NCBI RefSeq assembly: GCF_042654345.1
Contig: NZ_JBHSGB010000017.1
Span: 310,001-374,000 of the forward strand
Reading direction: 5' to 3'
From: Pararheinheimera marina
Lineage (GTDB): Bacteria; Pseudomonadota; Gammaproteobacteria; Enterobacterales; Alteromonadaceae
DNA: 64,000 bases
Positions 15,844 through 25,600 of this stretch are shown here, in pieces. Numbering within the stretch: position 1 is the first letter of the stretch; each line of letters opens with the position of its first letter. The position numbers were made by a program, and so were the translations under genes. The notes beneath the pieces were generated by a model. It was not told the DNA's origin and searched no databases. It saw only the letters and a program-made list of their open reading frames with translations.

Positions 15844-17011
15844 GACCTGTTTCGGTCAGAATGCGTCCGGCTACATCAGGCAAAGCCACTTCCACATCGG
15901 TTAAACCCGCAGCAGTCACTGCTTGCGGCATGCCATACACCACACAACTGGCTTCGTCCTGAGCCCAAACTCTCGAGCCCAGCTGCTTCAACAATCGACA
16001 ACCTTCCCTGCCATCTGATCCCATACCCGTCAGAACAATAGCCAGCACCTTGTCAGTGAATACTTTGGCGGCACTGCCAAAGGTAATATCGACACTGGGT
16101 TTAAAGGTGATACGGGGCGAATCATCTTCGCGAATACGCAGCTTCGCCTGGCTTTCGCTACCATCCACCAGCATCTGCTTACCACCAGGTGCCAGATAGG
16201 CCACACCAGGTTTTAGCACATCATTATCTTGAGCCTCACGCACTTCGATTTTCGACAATGCATTTAATCGGTTGGCAAAAGCTCCGGTGAAGGCGGCAGG
16301 CATATGCTGCACCAAAACTATGGGTAACGGGAAATTAGCCGGCAACGCGGTGATAATTTGTTGCAGTGCAACAGGGCCACCGGTGGAGGTACCTATCGCA
16401 ACCAATTTATAACTTTTGCCGCTGGCACTGAAACTACCGCGGCTTTCCGCTTTATCCTGTGCTTTTTGCGCCAGTTCAGCACGTTCAGCTAAAGCCCTGG
16501 CAGCAAAGGACTGCGCCAGGCTGGCACGGCTATTATCAGCTGCTGGGGTCGGGCGCGCAGAAAATGACGGGGTAGCCGCTGGCGGCGGGCTACTGGACGG
16601 CCTGCTGATTGCGCGCCGCCGGGCCACCGCTTTCACACGCTGGCGCAGTAATTCAATGGCTTCAGCTTTATCGCGGGCAATGTCCTCAAATTTCTTCGGC
16701 AGAAAGTCGATAGCACCGGCTTCCAGAGCATCCAGCGTTGCTTTTGCCCCTTCATGTGTCAGGGACGAAAACATCAGGATCGGTGTGCGCTGGGTTTTGA
16801 GGATTTCGCGCACCGCCTGAATGCCATCCATCACAGGCATTTCAATATCCATGGTGATGACATCAGGCCGCAATGCAACCGCCTTTTCCACAGCTTCCTT
16901 GCCATTATTGGCAGTGGCAATAACCTCCAGCTCCGGGTCCTGACCGATAATTTCGCTCAGGCGCCGACGGAAAAAGCTGGAGTCGTCAACAATCAAAACC
17001 CGAATGGCCAT
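15836..17011 (-). CDS. cheB: protein-glutamate methylesterase/deamidase CheB
   Basis: Removes methyl groups from chemoreceptor glutamates during adaptation. The 391-residue protein has an N-terminal receiver domain (RVLIVDDSSFFRRRL, phospho-acceptor D55 in TMDIEMPVMDG), a linker rich in Ser/Pro/Ala (about 140-200), and the C-terminal esterase with the catalytic serine in GTSTGGPVALQ, the histidine in VQHMPAAFTGAFANRL and the aspartate in LTGMGSDGREG. It starts at ATG 17011, 11 bases after cheA. No cheR is present in the window, so the methyltransferase lies elsewhere. Confidence 0.96.
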   Translation of the reverse strand: MAIRVLIVDDSSFFRRRLSEIIGQDPELEVIATANNGKEAVEKAVALRPDVITMDIEMPVMDGIQAVREILKTQRTPILMFSSLTHEGAKATLDALEAGAIDFLPKKFEDIARDKAEAIELLRQRVKAVARRRAISRPSSSPPPAATPSFSARPTPAADNSRASLAQSFAARALAERAELAQKAQDKAESRGSFSASGKSYKLVAIGTSTGGPVALQQIITALPANFPLPIVLVQHMPAAFTGAFANRLNALSKIEVREAQDNDVLKPGVAYLAPGGKQMLVDGSESQAKLRIREDDSPRITFKPSVDITFGSAAKVFTDKVLAIVLTGMGSDGREGCRLLKQLGSRVWAQDEASCVVYGMPQAVTAAGLTDVEVALPDVAGRILTETGHG

Positions 17012-17022
17012 ACAGGACCCTC

Positions 17023-19233
17023 TTAGGCTGAGAACTTATCAAAACGGTCAAACTTGATTTTCGAACGCTTCGCATAATGTTTCAGCAGATTCGGTACATC
17101 CAGAATCAGTGCAATACCACCGTCGGAGGTAATAGTGGCACCCGCCATACCCGGAGTCCCTTGCAGTAGGTTATCCAGCGGCTTGATCACCACTTCTTCC
17201 TGACCAATCAACGAATCCACCACAAAACCCACTTGTTGGGTGCCCAGTTGCAGTATCACGACATGCCCCTGCTCACGACGCAGTTTCTTGTTGGAGTTTT
17301 TCACCAGCCAGTGCTCGAGGTAGAACAGCGGAATGGCTTTGTTCCGTACCACAATAGTCAACTGGCCATCGACGTTGTTGGTTTTGGACAGGTCCAGATG
17401 GAAAATTTCGCTGACGGTCGCCAGCGGCAACGCAAAGGTCTGCTGACCAACAATCACCATCAGGGTTGGCAAGATTGCCAAAGTCAATGGCACCTTAATT
17501 TCCAGCAGAGTGCCTTGACCCAGTTTCGAGTGAATAGTGACAGTACCGTTCAGTTGGGTGATCTTGGTTTTCACCACGTCCATACCCACACCACGACCGG
17601 AAATATCTGAAATCTGCTCTTTGGTGGAGAAGCCTGGGGCAAAGATCAGGTTAAAGGCTTCCTGGTCTGACATACGGGTGGCTGCATCCGGGTCTAACAC
17701 GCCACGTTTGATCGCGATAGACTTCAGTTTCTCCGGATCCATACCGGCACCATCATCCTGAATGGTCAACAGGATATGGTCACCTGCCTGAGCAGCGGCC
17801 AGTTTGACCTGGCCGGTTCTCGGCTTGCCTGACTTCACCCGGACATCCGGCATTTCTATCCCGTGGTCCACTGAGTTACGTACCAAGTGAACCAGAGGAT
17901 CGGCCAAAGCCTCCACCAGGTTTTTATCTAAATCTGTTTCTTCGCCTTCCAGCTCTAAATTAATTTCTTTTTGCAAAGAGCGGGCTAAATCGCGAACAAC
18001 CCGAGGGAAACGGCCAAAGACTTTCTTAATTGGCTGCATGCGGGTTTTCATTACCGCACCTTGCAGGTCAGCGGTCACCACATCCAGGTTGGAGATGGCT
18101 TTACTCATGTCTTCGTTTTGTGAAGAGGCCGACAGGCTAACCAGACGGTTACGCACCAGTACCAGCTCACCCACCATATTCATGATCTGGTCCAGTCGCT
18201 TGGTGTCCACCCGCACAGTGGTTTCTGCCTGAGCTGCTTCTTTACGTTCAGCATCACCTTCTTTGGCCGCAGCCAGTACAGGTTTTGCCGCGGCAGGCTC
18301 TGCTTTGCCCGGCTCAGGTTTCGCTGGTTCCGCTTTGGCAGGCGTTTTAACTGGTGCTGCTTTTACCGGTTCAGCTTTGGCTGCTGGCGCGTTTCCTTTG
18401 CCATGCAACTGATCCAGCAAACTCTCAAACTCGTCATCCGAGATGTCATCGCCACCGCTAGCCGCTGGAGCTTTAGCTTCAGGCGCTTTTGCCGCTGGAG
18501 CTTCGTCTGCCGCTTCTCCCGGAACAAAGGAGCCTTTACCATGCAGCTGATCGAGAATAGCCTCGAACTCATCGTCGGTAATGTCCTCGCTGGCAAGCTC
18601 AGTGGTCGCAGGCGGTGGCAATTTGGCATCACGGCCTGGCGCACCATCACTGCCATGCAGCTCATTCAGCAACGACTCGAATTCATCGTCGCTGATTTCA
18701 TCAATGGAACCACCGGCTGAACTCGCAGCCGGGCTACCATCGGCGAAGCCAACAACTGCATCGAATTCTTCCATACTGATTTCAGGTTCGGGTTCAGGTG
18801 CTGCCACAGCGACTGGCTCGGCATGATGACCTTCATCTTCCCCTTCGGGCAGACTCAATCGGTGCAATGCATCAATAATGGCCGGATCTGCAGGAACTAA
18901 AGGCTCGCGGTTTTGCACGTTGACGAACATTGCATTGACGGCATCCAGTGCCTGCAAAATAACGTCCATCAGCTCAGCCGTCACCCGGCGTTTGCCTGTA
19001 CGCAAAATATCGAAGACGTTTTCGGCGCCATGACAGGCGTCAACCAATTCAGTCAGCGAAAGGAAACCAGCCCCACCTTTAACGGTGTGGAAACCACGGA
19101 AAATTGCATTGAGTAAGTTGGCGTCATCCGGGTTGTTTTCCAGCTCAACCAGTTGCTCTTGCAACTGTTCGAGGATCTCGCCGGCTTCGACTAGGAAATC
19201 CTGTAAAATATCCTCATCTAAATCAAAGCCCAT
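17023..19233 (-). CDS. cheA: chemotaxis histidine kinase CheA
   Basis: The 736-residue kinase that phosphorylates CheY and CheB. Domains in order: Hpt/P1 with phospho-acceptor H49 in GFHTVKGGAGFLSL; a long acidic, Ala/Pro-rich linker (about 130-335); P3 dimerisation (RLDQIMNMVGELVLVRNRL); the P4 ATPase with HLVRNSVDHGIE, DDGAGMD and GRGVGMDVVKTKI; and the P5 CheW-like regulatory domain. The linker holds three near-identical copies of a [ST]DDEFE..L..LHG motif (about residues 181-194, 219-232 and 265-278) in place of an obvious P2 domain. It is translated between cheZ and cheB. Confidence 0.97.
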   Translation of the reverse strand: MGFDLDEDILQDFLVEAGEILEQLQEQLVELENNPDDANLLNAIFRGFHTVKGGAGFLSLTELVDACHGAENVFDILRTGKRRVTAELMDVILQALDAVNAMFVNVQNREPLVPADPAIIDALHRLSLPEGEDEGHHAEPVAVAAPEPEPEISMEEFDAVVGFADGSPAASSAGGSIDEISDDEFESLLNELHGSDGAPGRDAKLPPPATTELASEDITDDEFEAILDQLHGKGSFVPGEAADEAPAAKAPEAKAPAASGGDDISDDEFESLLDQLHGKGNAPAAKAEPVKAAPVKTPAKAEPAKPEPGKAEPAAAKPVLAAAKEGDAERKEAAQAETTVRVDTKRLDQIMNMVGELVLVRNRLVSLSASSQNEDMSKAISNLDVVTADLQGAVMKTRMQPIKKVFGRFPRVVRDLARSLQKEINLELEGEETDLDKNLVEALADPLVHLVRNSVDHGIEMPDVRVKSGKPRTGQVKLAAAQAGDHILLTIQDDGAGMDPEKLKSIAIKRGVLDPDAATRMSDQEAFNLIFAPGFSTKEQISDISGRGVGMDVVKTKITQLNGTVTIHSKLGQGTLLEIKVPLTLAILPTLMVIVGQQTFALPLATVSEIFHLDLSKTNNVDGQLTIVVRNKAIPLFYLEHWLVKNSNKKLRREQGHVVILQLGTQQVGFVVDSLIGQEEVVIKPLDNLLQGTPGMAGATITSDGGIALILDVPNLLKHYAKRSKIKFDRFDKFSA

Positions 19234-19249
19234 GCCACAGCACCTCTTC

Positions 19250-20002
19250 TTAGAAACCTAAACTTGATAATAAATCGTCCACATCATCCTGACCGGAGAC
19301 CACGTCATCACGGCCTTCCTTATCAATAATAGGACCTTCAGCCTCATGACCTGCTTTGGCCTTTTTAACTACAGCAGGACGTTCTTCAACAGGTAAATTT
19401 GTTTGACCAAATGCGGTCAACAAACCGATCAGGCTGGTCTCAACTTCCCTGACCAGCTCAATCACACGACGCAGGATCTGACCCGTCAAATCCTGATAAT
19501 CCTGAGCCATTAATACTTCGGTTAGCAGACGATGCAGTGTCGAAGAATTACCGGAAGCCGAATGCAGAAACCCATCCAGGTTATGGCACAGGCTTTTGAA
19601 TTCGCCAACTTTCATATCCCGTGTCATCAGTCGCTGCCAGACAGGAATAATAGCCTGAAGTTTATTATTTAACTCGTCGGCAATAGGCAGGCAGTTTTCG
19701 ACGGCATCCATCGTTTTGTTTGCGGCTTGTTCAGTCATGTCGATGACGTGATTCAAGCGCATTTTGGCGTCTGGAATGTCTTCTTCCAGCAGGGAGTTCA
19801 GTGAGGGATCGACCTGAAAGCTTGTCAATGAATTGTGTAACTGCCGGGTCAGCTTGCCGACCTCGGCAAATAATTCAGAAGAGCCTGGCACTGCCAGTTG
19901 CTGTACCATCTGGTTTGCAGCATCAGTTTCGCCCATCTCCAGTAGCTGAACCAGTTCACGCGCCTGCTCCAGCGAAATCAGAGGTGCCGTAGGTACAGAC
20001 AT
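19250..20002 (-). CDS. cheZ: CheY phosphatase CheZ
   Basis: Dephosphorylates CheY-P at the motor or array. It is 250 residues and mostly helical, with the four-helix-bundle active-site segment AQDYQDLTGQILRRVIELV, whose Gln in QDLTGQ is the catalytic residue of the family. The C-terminal peptide DDVDDLLSSLGF is the CheY-binding tail. ATG at 20002 has AGGAG upstream. Its place between cheY and cheA is the usual one in polar-flagellate gammaproteobacteria. Confidence 0.94.
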   Translation of the reverse strand: MSVPTAPLISLEQARELVQLLEMGETDAANQMVQQLAVPGSSELFAEVGKLTRQLHNSLTSFQVDPSLNSLLEEDIPDAKMRLNHVIDMTEQAANKTMDAVENCLPIADELNNKLQAIIPVWQRLMTRDMKVGEFKSLCHNLDGFLHSASGNSSTLHRLLTEVLMAQDYQDLTGQILRRVIELVREVETSLIGLLTAFGQTNLPVEERPAVVKKAKAGHEAEGPIIDKEGRDDVVSGQDDVDDLLSSLGF

Positions 20003-20027
20003 GGTGTACTCCTTTGTCAGTTACCGG

Positions 20028-20411
20028 CTAACCCAGACGTTCGAAGATTTTGGCCAGCTTTTCCTGTAAAGTAGCAGCAGTAAATGGTTTGACAATGTAG
20101 CCGTTAACCCCTGCCTGAGCTGCCGCAATGATTTGTTCTTTTTTGGCTTCCGCAGTCACCATCAATACAGGGATATGCTTCAGTTTGCCGTCGGCACGGA
20201 TAGCGCGGAGCAAGTCGATACCTTGCATTCCTGGCATGTTCCAGTCGGTGACGACAAAATCGAAGTCGCCGTTTTGTAACATGGGTAATGCAGTGCTGCC
20301 ATCGTCAGCTTCCTGCACATTGGTGAAACCCAGGTCTCTTAACAGGTTCTTGATGATCCGTCTCATGGTTGAAAAATCGTCAACCACAAGAATCTTCATG
20401 TTCTTATCCAA
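20028..20411 (-). CDS. cheY: chemotaxis response regulator CheY (TTG start)
   Basis: Single receiver domain of 127 residues; the phosphorylated form binds FliM to switch rotation. Acidic pocket in ILVVDDFS, phospho-acceptor D56 in VVTDWNMPG, the conserved Thr/Ala in VTAEAKKE and the Lys in GYIVKPFTAATL. A strong GGAGGGG site lies 5-6 bases before TTG 20411 but 17 bases before the in-frame ATG at 20399, so the TTG start (MDKNMKILVV, as in longer Vibrio CheY proteins) is preferred. It follows fliA with a 41-base gap. Confidence 0.95.
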   Translation of the reverse strand: MDKNMKILVVDDFSTMRRIIKNLLRDLGFTNVQEADDGSTALPMLQNGDFDFVVTDWNMPGMQGIDLLRAIRADGKLKHIPVLMVTAEAKKEQIIAAAQAGVNGYIVKPFTAATLQEKLAKIFERLG

Positions 20412-20452
20412 AGTCCCCTCCGGTGAGCGCCCAATTTAAGGCACCCAAACTA

Positions 20453-21172
20453 TTACAACCAATCCTGCATTCGGGAGCGAAGCCGCACCAATGCCTGACT
20501 ATGAATCTGACTAACCCGTGACTCGCTGACATCCAAAACGGCGCCAATCTCTTTCAAATTGAGCTCGTCATTATAATACAGTGACAACACTATCGCTTCC
20601 CGCTCCGGCAGGCTACTGATATTTTTAATCAGCGCTTGCTGAAACGCATCGTTTGCCTGTTGTTCGTACAGATGATCATCATCAGTGTCGTCTGCCGTCA
20701 CCAGCACATCTTCCGAGATGCCAAGATCTTCGATACCGATGATCCGACCGCTGCTGGCGTCACTGAGCATATGATGATACTCCTCTAAAGATATATCAAG
20801 CTTTTCAGCAACTTCAATATCTTTGACGTCCCGGCCTAACTGACCTTCCAGTTCTGCAATGGCTTCAGCAATCATGCGGGAATTGCGGTGGACTGAACGG
20901 GGTGTCCAGTCACCTCGGCGAATTTCATCAAGCATGGCACCACGAATACGGATACCAGCAAAGGTTTCGAAACTGGCCCCTTTGCTGCCATCAAAGTTCT
21001 TAGCGGCTTCAATCAGGCCAATCATACCGGCTTGAACCAAATCGTCGACAAGAACACTGGCAGGTAAACGGGCGAGTAAATGGTAGGCAATTCTTTTGAC
21101 CAGTGGAGCATGTTGCTCCACCAGGCGACTCAGTTGATCAGCAGCACCGTAGGCCGCGAGTTTACTGTTCAA
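20453..21172 (-). CDS. fliA: flagellar sigma factor FliA (sigma-28, TTG start)
   Basis: RNA polymerase sigma-28, which reads late flagellar and chemotaxis promoters after FlgM is exported. It is 239 residues with region 2 (LVKRIAYHLLARLPASVLVDDLVQAGMIGLIEA; FETFAGIRIRGAMLDEIR), region 3 and a C-terminal region 4 helix-turn-helix (LSLYYNDELNLKEIGAVLDVSESRVSQIHSQA). The start is TTG at 21172, which overlaps the flhG stop (TTGA) and has GAGG upstream. It is the last gene of the flhA-flhF-flhG-fliA group. Confidence 0.96.
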   Translation of the reverse strand: MNSKLAAYGAADQLSRLVEQHAPLVKRIAYHLLARLPASVLVDDLVQAGMIGLIEAAKNFDGSKGASFETFAGIRIRGAMLDEIRRGDWTPRSVHRNSRMIAEAIAELEGQLGRDVKDIEVAEKLDISLEEYHHMLSDASSGRIIGIEDLGISEDVLVTADDTDDDHLYEQQANDAFQQALIKNISSLPEREAIVLSLYYNDELNLKEIGAVLDVSESRVSQIHSQALVRLRSRMQDWL

Positions 21173-22047
21173 ACCAAACCTCGTGCTTCAGGCTGATGCA
21201 CCAATTGTTCTAAGAAAAACTCGAGATGACCTGAGGCGACGGGTGGAATTGGCCATTGTACAGCACGGGTAGCCAAGGTTCGGATGGCCAATGAGGCCGG
21301 TGTCTTCGGAAAAGCTTCGACAAAAGCTTTTTGTTTACGTGCCGCTTTGCGTACGTTCTCATCAAAGGGAATGGTGGCAACCAGTTCCAGCGTCACATCC
21401 AAAAACCGGTCCGTTACCCGGCTCAGTTTGGCAAACAATTCCTGCCCTTCTTTGAGTGAACGCACCATATTGGCGACAATTTTGAAACGCTGCACGCCAT
21501 GTTCACGGCTCAAGATTTTCATCAGTGCATAAGCGTCGGTGATAGATGAAGGTTCGTCACAGACCACCACCAGCACATCCTGTGAAGCTCGGGAAAAGCT
21601 CAGGACCATATCGGAGATACCGGCAGCAGTATCCACCAGCAACACATCAAAGCGGGTACGCATTTCACTGAACGCACGAATAAGGCCTGCATGTTCGGCT
21701 GGTTTCAGCTCGGTCATGGATTGAGTACCTGAAGTCGCAGGCACTATCTTAATTCCGAATGGACCTTCAATCAGGATATCGTCCAGTTCTGCTTCACCGG
21801 ATAAGACATGAGACAGGTTTTTCTCAACCCGCAGTCCCAGCATCACGTCACAGTTGGCTAACCCCAGGTCGGCGTCCAGCACCAGCACCTTTTTGCCGAG
21901 CTGCGACATGGCCATCGCCAGATTCAGCGACACGTTGGTCTTACCAACGCCGCCTTTCCCACCTGTTATCGCGATGACTTTGATTATTTGTTGTTTCATT
22001 CGTCTCAGACCACTGGCTTGATCGTCATTTATCTGAAGATTAGGCAT
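21169..22047 (-). CDS. flhG: flagellar number regulator FlhG/FleN
   Basis: MinD/ParA-family ATPase of 292 residues that limits polar flagella to the right number, partly by restraining FlrA/FleQ. It has the deviant Walker A KGGVGKTNVSLNLA, a short N-terminal DQASGLRRM segment typical of FlhG (it activates FlhF GTPase), Walker A' DADLGLANCDVMLGL and Walker B-like VLLVDTAAGISD. The frame runs back into flhF; ATG 22047 (MPNLQINDDQASG) gives the family N-terminus and overlaps the flhF 3' end by 8 bases. ATG 22056 is an alternative. Confidence 0.93.
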   Translation of the reverse strand: MPNLQINDDQASGLRRMKQQIIKVIAITGGKGGVGKTNVSLNLAMAMSQLGKKVLVLDADLGLANCDVMLGLRVEKNLSHVLSGEAELDDILIEGPFGIKIVPATSGTQSMTELKPAEHAGLIRAFSEMRTRFDVLLVDTAAGISDMVLSFSRASQDVLVVVCDEPSSITDAYALMKILSREHGVQRFKIVANMVRSLKEGQELFAKLSRVTDRFLDVTLELVATIPFDENVRKAARKQKAFVEAFPKTPASLAIRTLATRAVQWPIPPVASGHLEFFLEQLVHQPEARGLV

Positions 22048-23443
22048 AGGTTCCATCCATCCGGGTTGTCTCGTTGTACCACTGATAACCCGTACTACTG
22101 TTGGAGATCCGCAATTGTTCTGCTTGCGCGACCAGTGCCTTGGCATCTGCCATTTCAATGTCTTCCGGTACGCGTTGGCCGTTGGTCAGGTAGCTGACAG
22201 GCAGGGCGTTCTGGATCGCGACGTTAATGATTTCCCCCAAACTTAAGCATTCATCAAGTTTGGTGAAAATACAACCCGACAGCGGGATCCGTTTGAAGTG
22301 TTCCACGGTCTCCTGCATCACGCGGGCCTGTGATGTCGCAGACAATACCAGATAACTCTTTATTTTGGCACGTGAATTATGCACTAAAGATGCAAGTTTT
22401 TCAGCAAGGCGTACGTCACGTTGACTCATTCCTGCGGTGTCTATCAGGACTAATTTGCGCTGTTGCATCTGGGAAAGCAGCATCGCGAGTTCATCAGCGT
22501 CTTTGGCTTGCTTCACAGGACAGCCGATGATGCGACCGAACGTTGCCAGCTGTTCGAAGGCACCAATACGAAAACTGTCAGTGGTAATTAGCGCCACCTG
22601 ATCGGCACCATGGCGTTTGGCAAATTGCGCAGCCAGTTTCGCAACAGTAGTGGTTTTACCTACCCCGGTAGGTCCGACCAAAGCCACAATGCCGCCACGA
22701 CGCATAATGTCATCATTGGTGGTGATCAGCTGGCCAGTTAACAACTCCAGCGCGCTGTCCCAGGCTTCAGCGTCACTGATATCTTCCGGCATGAAGCAGG
22801 CGATTTGATCAGAAGCAGCTTCAGACAACCCCATGTCGCGCAGTTTTTCAATCACCAGAGCACGCATTGGTTCGCGTCGCGCTAAGTCCTGCCACATCAA
22901 ACCAGACACCTGGTGAGTCAGCAGTTGCTTCATCGACAGCATCTCATGACGCAGTGCATCCATTTGCTGCTGCATCAGCCGAGCCTGTTGCTCCTGGTAT
23001 TTGGTCAGTTCTGACATGTTAAAACCCGCCATAGCGGAACTTTGACGCTCAGAAGACGCAACTGGTTGATTTTTAGCCGAAAACAACGGATTGTTCTGCA
23101 TAGCCGCTTTTGCCTGTGTCAGTTTATTGGCAGTAGCCGTGGCGGCTGGCTGCTTACTGATTTGACGGGCCAACAAGGCTTGCAGTGAATCGACCGGCGT
23201 AGTTTCTTCGTCGTCGTCCACTTTAATGTTCAAGCGAGAGCCTGAGTTTGCTTTGGCTACCTGTTCAGGCACAGGCTCTTGCGAAGTCTTGACTGGTGCG
23301 GCGTCCGGGTCGATAGCGGCAACAATTTCGACACCGCCAGCTACCTTTTTGTTCGACAAAATAATGGCGTCTGGCCCTAAAAACTCTTTCACTTCGGTCA
23401 GCGCAGTACGCATATCTTTGGCAACAAAGCGTTTAATTTTCAT
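22040..23443 (-). CDS. flhF: flagellar biosynthesis GTPase FlhF
   Basis: SRP-family GTPase of 467 residues that places the flagellum at the pole. N-terminal basic B domain (MKIKRFVAKDMRTALTEVKEFLGPDAIILS), a variable region to about residue 150, then the N-G GTPase domains with P-loop VGPTGVGKTTTVAKLA, LITTDSFRIGAFEQL, the LIDTAGMSQRD switch and FTKLDECLSLG. ATG 23443, 10 bases after flhA. Confidence 0.96.
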   Translation of the reverse strand: MKIKRFVAKDMRTALTEVKEFLGPDAIILSNKKVAGGVEIVAAIDPDAAPVKTSQEPVPEQVAKANSGSRLNIKVDDDEETTPVDSLQALLARQISKQPAATATANKLTQAKAAMQNNPLFSAKNQPVASSERQSSAMAGFNMSELTKYQEQQARLMQQQMDALRHEMLSMKQLLTHQVSGLMWQDLARREPMRALVIEKLRDMGLSEAASDQIACFMPEDISDAEAWDSALELLTGQLITTNDDIMRRGGIVALVGPTGVGKTTTVAKLAAQFAKRHGADQVALITTDSFRIGAFEQLATFGRIIGCPVKQAKDADELAMLLSQMQQRKLVLIDTAGMSQRDVRLAEKLASLVHNSRAKIKSYLVLSATSQARVMQETVEHFKRIPLSGCIFTKLDECLSLGEIINVAIQNALPVSYLTNGQRVPEDIEMADAKALVAQAEQLRISNSSTGYQWYNETTRMDGTYA

Positions 23444-23453
23444 GGCTCAACTC

Positions 23454-25562
23454 CTAATTCGACTGACCGACCACACTGACAATGCGGATTTGTTTGTTAT
23501 CCGGGATTTCCTGATAGGACAATACCCGTAGTCCTGGAATACTGTATTTCACGAATCGTGCCATCACTGATCGTAAAATGCCGGAGGTCAGTAAAACTGC
23601 AGGTTCCCCCGCCAATTCCTGGTTCTGTGCAGCACTTGCCAGTGACTGCTGGATACGTTCCGCCAGGCCAGGTTCTATGCCGGAACCATCGCTGCCACCG
23701 GACTGCATGGACTGATGCAGCATTTGCTCAAGCTCAGGCGCAAAGGTGATCACCGGCACTTCGGCCGCACTACCCGCCACTTCCTGAATAATCAGTCGTT
23801 TTAAGGCCACCCGACAGGCCGCAGTTAAAACGTCAACATCCTGACTCTTACCACCATAATCCACCAGTGTTTGCACTATGGTACGCATGTCGCGGATAGG
23901 CACACCTTCATGCAGCAGATTTTGCAGCACCTTCACCACCACCGTCAGCTGCATAGTTTCCGGCACCAGGGCATCCACCAGCTTGGGTGAGCTTTTTGCC
24001 AGCATGTCCAGCAGGTTTTGTACTTCTTCATGCCCCAGCAGCTGGGCTGCGTTATTGGTCAGGATCTGACTTAAATGGGTGGCGACCACAGTCGCGGCAT
24101 CCACCACGGTGTACCCCAGGGTCTGGGCATGCTCACGCTGGCCTTTAGCAATCCATACCGCTTCCAGCCCAAAGGCCGGGTCCTTGGTGGCTATCCCTTT
24201 GACAGTACCAAATACCTGACCCGGGTTAATCGCCAGTTCGTTGTCATGACGCAGTTCAGATTCCCCGGAGGTCACTCCCATCATGGTGACACGGTAGGTA
24301 TTGGGCTCCAGGTCCAGATTGTCGCGGATATGCACGGCCGGAATAAGGAAACCCAGCTCCTGCGATAGTTTTTTACGCACGCCTTTAATACGGTTCAGCA
24401 GCTCGCCGCCTTGGGTTTTATCCACTAGCGGGATCAGCCGGTAACCCACTTCCAGGCCAATGGTGTCGACCGGATGCACGTCGTCCCAGCTGATTTCTTT
24501 GACCGGAGCCACTTCGTTGCCCGGCACCACATCAGTTTTACGGGGTTCCACCACAGTGCCTTCTTTGGGGTTCGCCTGCCGGTACAGGTAATAGGCCGCG
24601 CCGCCAATTAACGCAGACAGCGTCAGAAAGGCGATGTGCGGCATGCCGGGGACAATCCCCATAATGAACATAATGGCGCTTGCCACCACCAACACTTTGA
24701 AATTGCTGAATTGCTCGGCAATCTGGCCGCCCATATCCGAATCTTTATTTTGTCTGGTCACAATGATGGCGGTACCGATGGACAACAACAGACCAGGAAT
24801 TTGTGCCACCAGGCCGTCACCAATGGTCAGCATGGTGTAAATCTGCACCGCATTCATAAAGGTCAGGTCGTGTTGCAAAATGCCGATCACCAGGCCGCCG
24901 ATGATGTTGATAGCGATAATGACCAGGCCGGCCATCGCATCGCCTTTGACAAACTTGTTGGCACCGTCCATTGAGCCGTAAAAATCAGCTTCATCGCCAA
25001 TTTCCTGACGGCGTTTACGGGCCTGATCCTGGTCAATAAAGCCAGCGTTTAAGTCAGCATCAATCGCCATCTGCTTACCAGGCATCGCATCTAAGGTAAA
25101 ACGTGCAGTCACTTCAGAGATACGGGCCGCACCTGAGGTCACGACCATCAGGTTGATGATCACCAGAATAGCGAACACCACTATACCGACCGCATAGTTA
25201 CCACCAATCACCACTTCACCAAAGGCTTCCACCACTTTACCTGCGGCATCGGGCCCGTTATGGCCCTCCAGCAGGATCACCCGGGTACTGGCGATATTCA
25301 GCGTCAGCCGCAAAATAGTGGCAACCAGGATCACCGTAGGGAAAATGGCAAAGTCCAGCGGTTTGCGGGTATACACAGTCACCAGCAGCACCACCAGACC
25401 CAGCGAAATATTGAAGGTAAACAGAATGTCCAGCAGCGTTGGCGGTAAAGGCAATACCACCATCGCCAACGCAGCCATAATCAGCAGTGGGGTGCCCACC
25501 CCTTTGGCATAAGACAATACTTCCGGGTCAAGGCGGGACAATAACTGCTTGGCTTGTTGCAT
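23454..25562 (-). CDS. flhA: flagellar export gate protein FlhA
   Basis: Large export-gate membrane protein, 702 residues. About eight hydrophobic segments fill the first 330 residues, with the FHIPEP family motif RISEVTARFTLDAMPGKQMAIDADLN near 147 and the following charged loop; the rest is the cytoplasmic docking domain for chaperone-substrate complexes. The open frame begins at a TTG 15 bases upstream, but ATG 25562 has an AGG site 7 bases ahead and is preferred. A sigma-54 promoter lies just upstream (25601-25617). Confidence 0.96.
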   Translation of the reverse strand: MQQAKQLLSRLDPEVLSYAKGVGTPLLIMAALAMVVLPLPPTLLDILFTFNISLGLVVLLVTVYTRKPLDFAIFPTVILVATILRLTLNIASTRVILLEGHNGPDAAGKVVEAFGEVVIGGNYAVGIVVFAILVIINLMVVTSGAARISEVTARFTLDAMPGKQMAIDADLNAGFIDQDQARKRRQEIGDEADFYGSMDGANKFVKGDAMAGLVIIAINIIGGLVIGILQHDLTFMNAVQIYTMLTIGDGLVAQIPGLLLSIGTAIIVTRQNKDSDMGGQIAEQFSNFKVLVVASAIMFIMGIVPGMPHIAFLTLSALIGGAAYYLYRQANPKEGTVVEPRKTDVVPGNEVAPVKEISWDDVHPVDTIGLEVGYRLIPLVDKTQGGELLNRIKGVRKKLSQELGFLIPAVHIRDNLDLEPNTYRVTMMGVTSGESELRHDNELAINPGQVFGTVKGIATKDPAFGLEAVWIAKGQREHAQTLGYTVVDAATVVATHLSQILTNNAAQLLGHEEVQNLLDMLAKSSPKLVDALVPETMQLTVVVKVLQNLLHEGVPIRDMRTIVQTLVDYGGKSQDVDVLTAACRVALKRLIIQEVAGSAAEVPVITFAPELEQMLHQSMQSGGSDGSGIEPGLAERIQQSLASAAQNQELAGEPAVLLTSGILRSVMARFVKYSIPGLRVLSYQEIPDNKQIRIVSVVGQSN

Positions 25563-25600
25563 GCTGAAACCTGACAAATAACTGACATTCAGCAGGGTAA

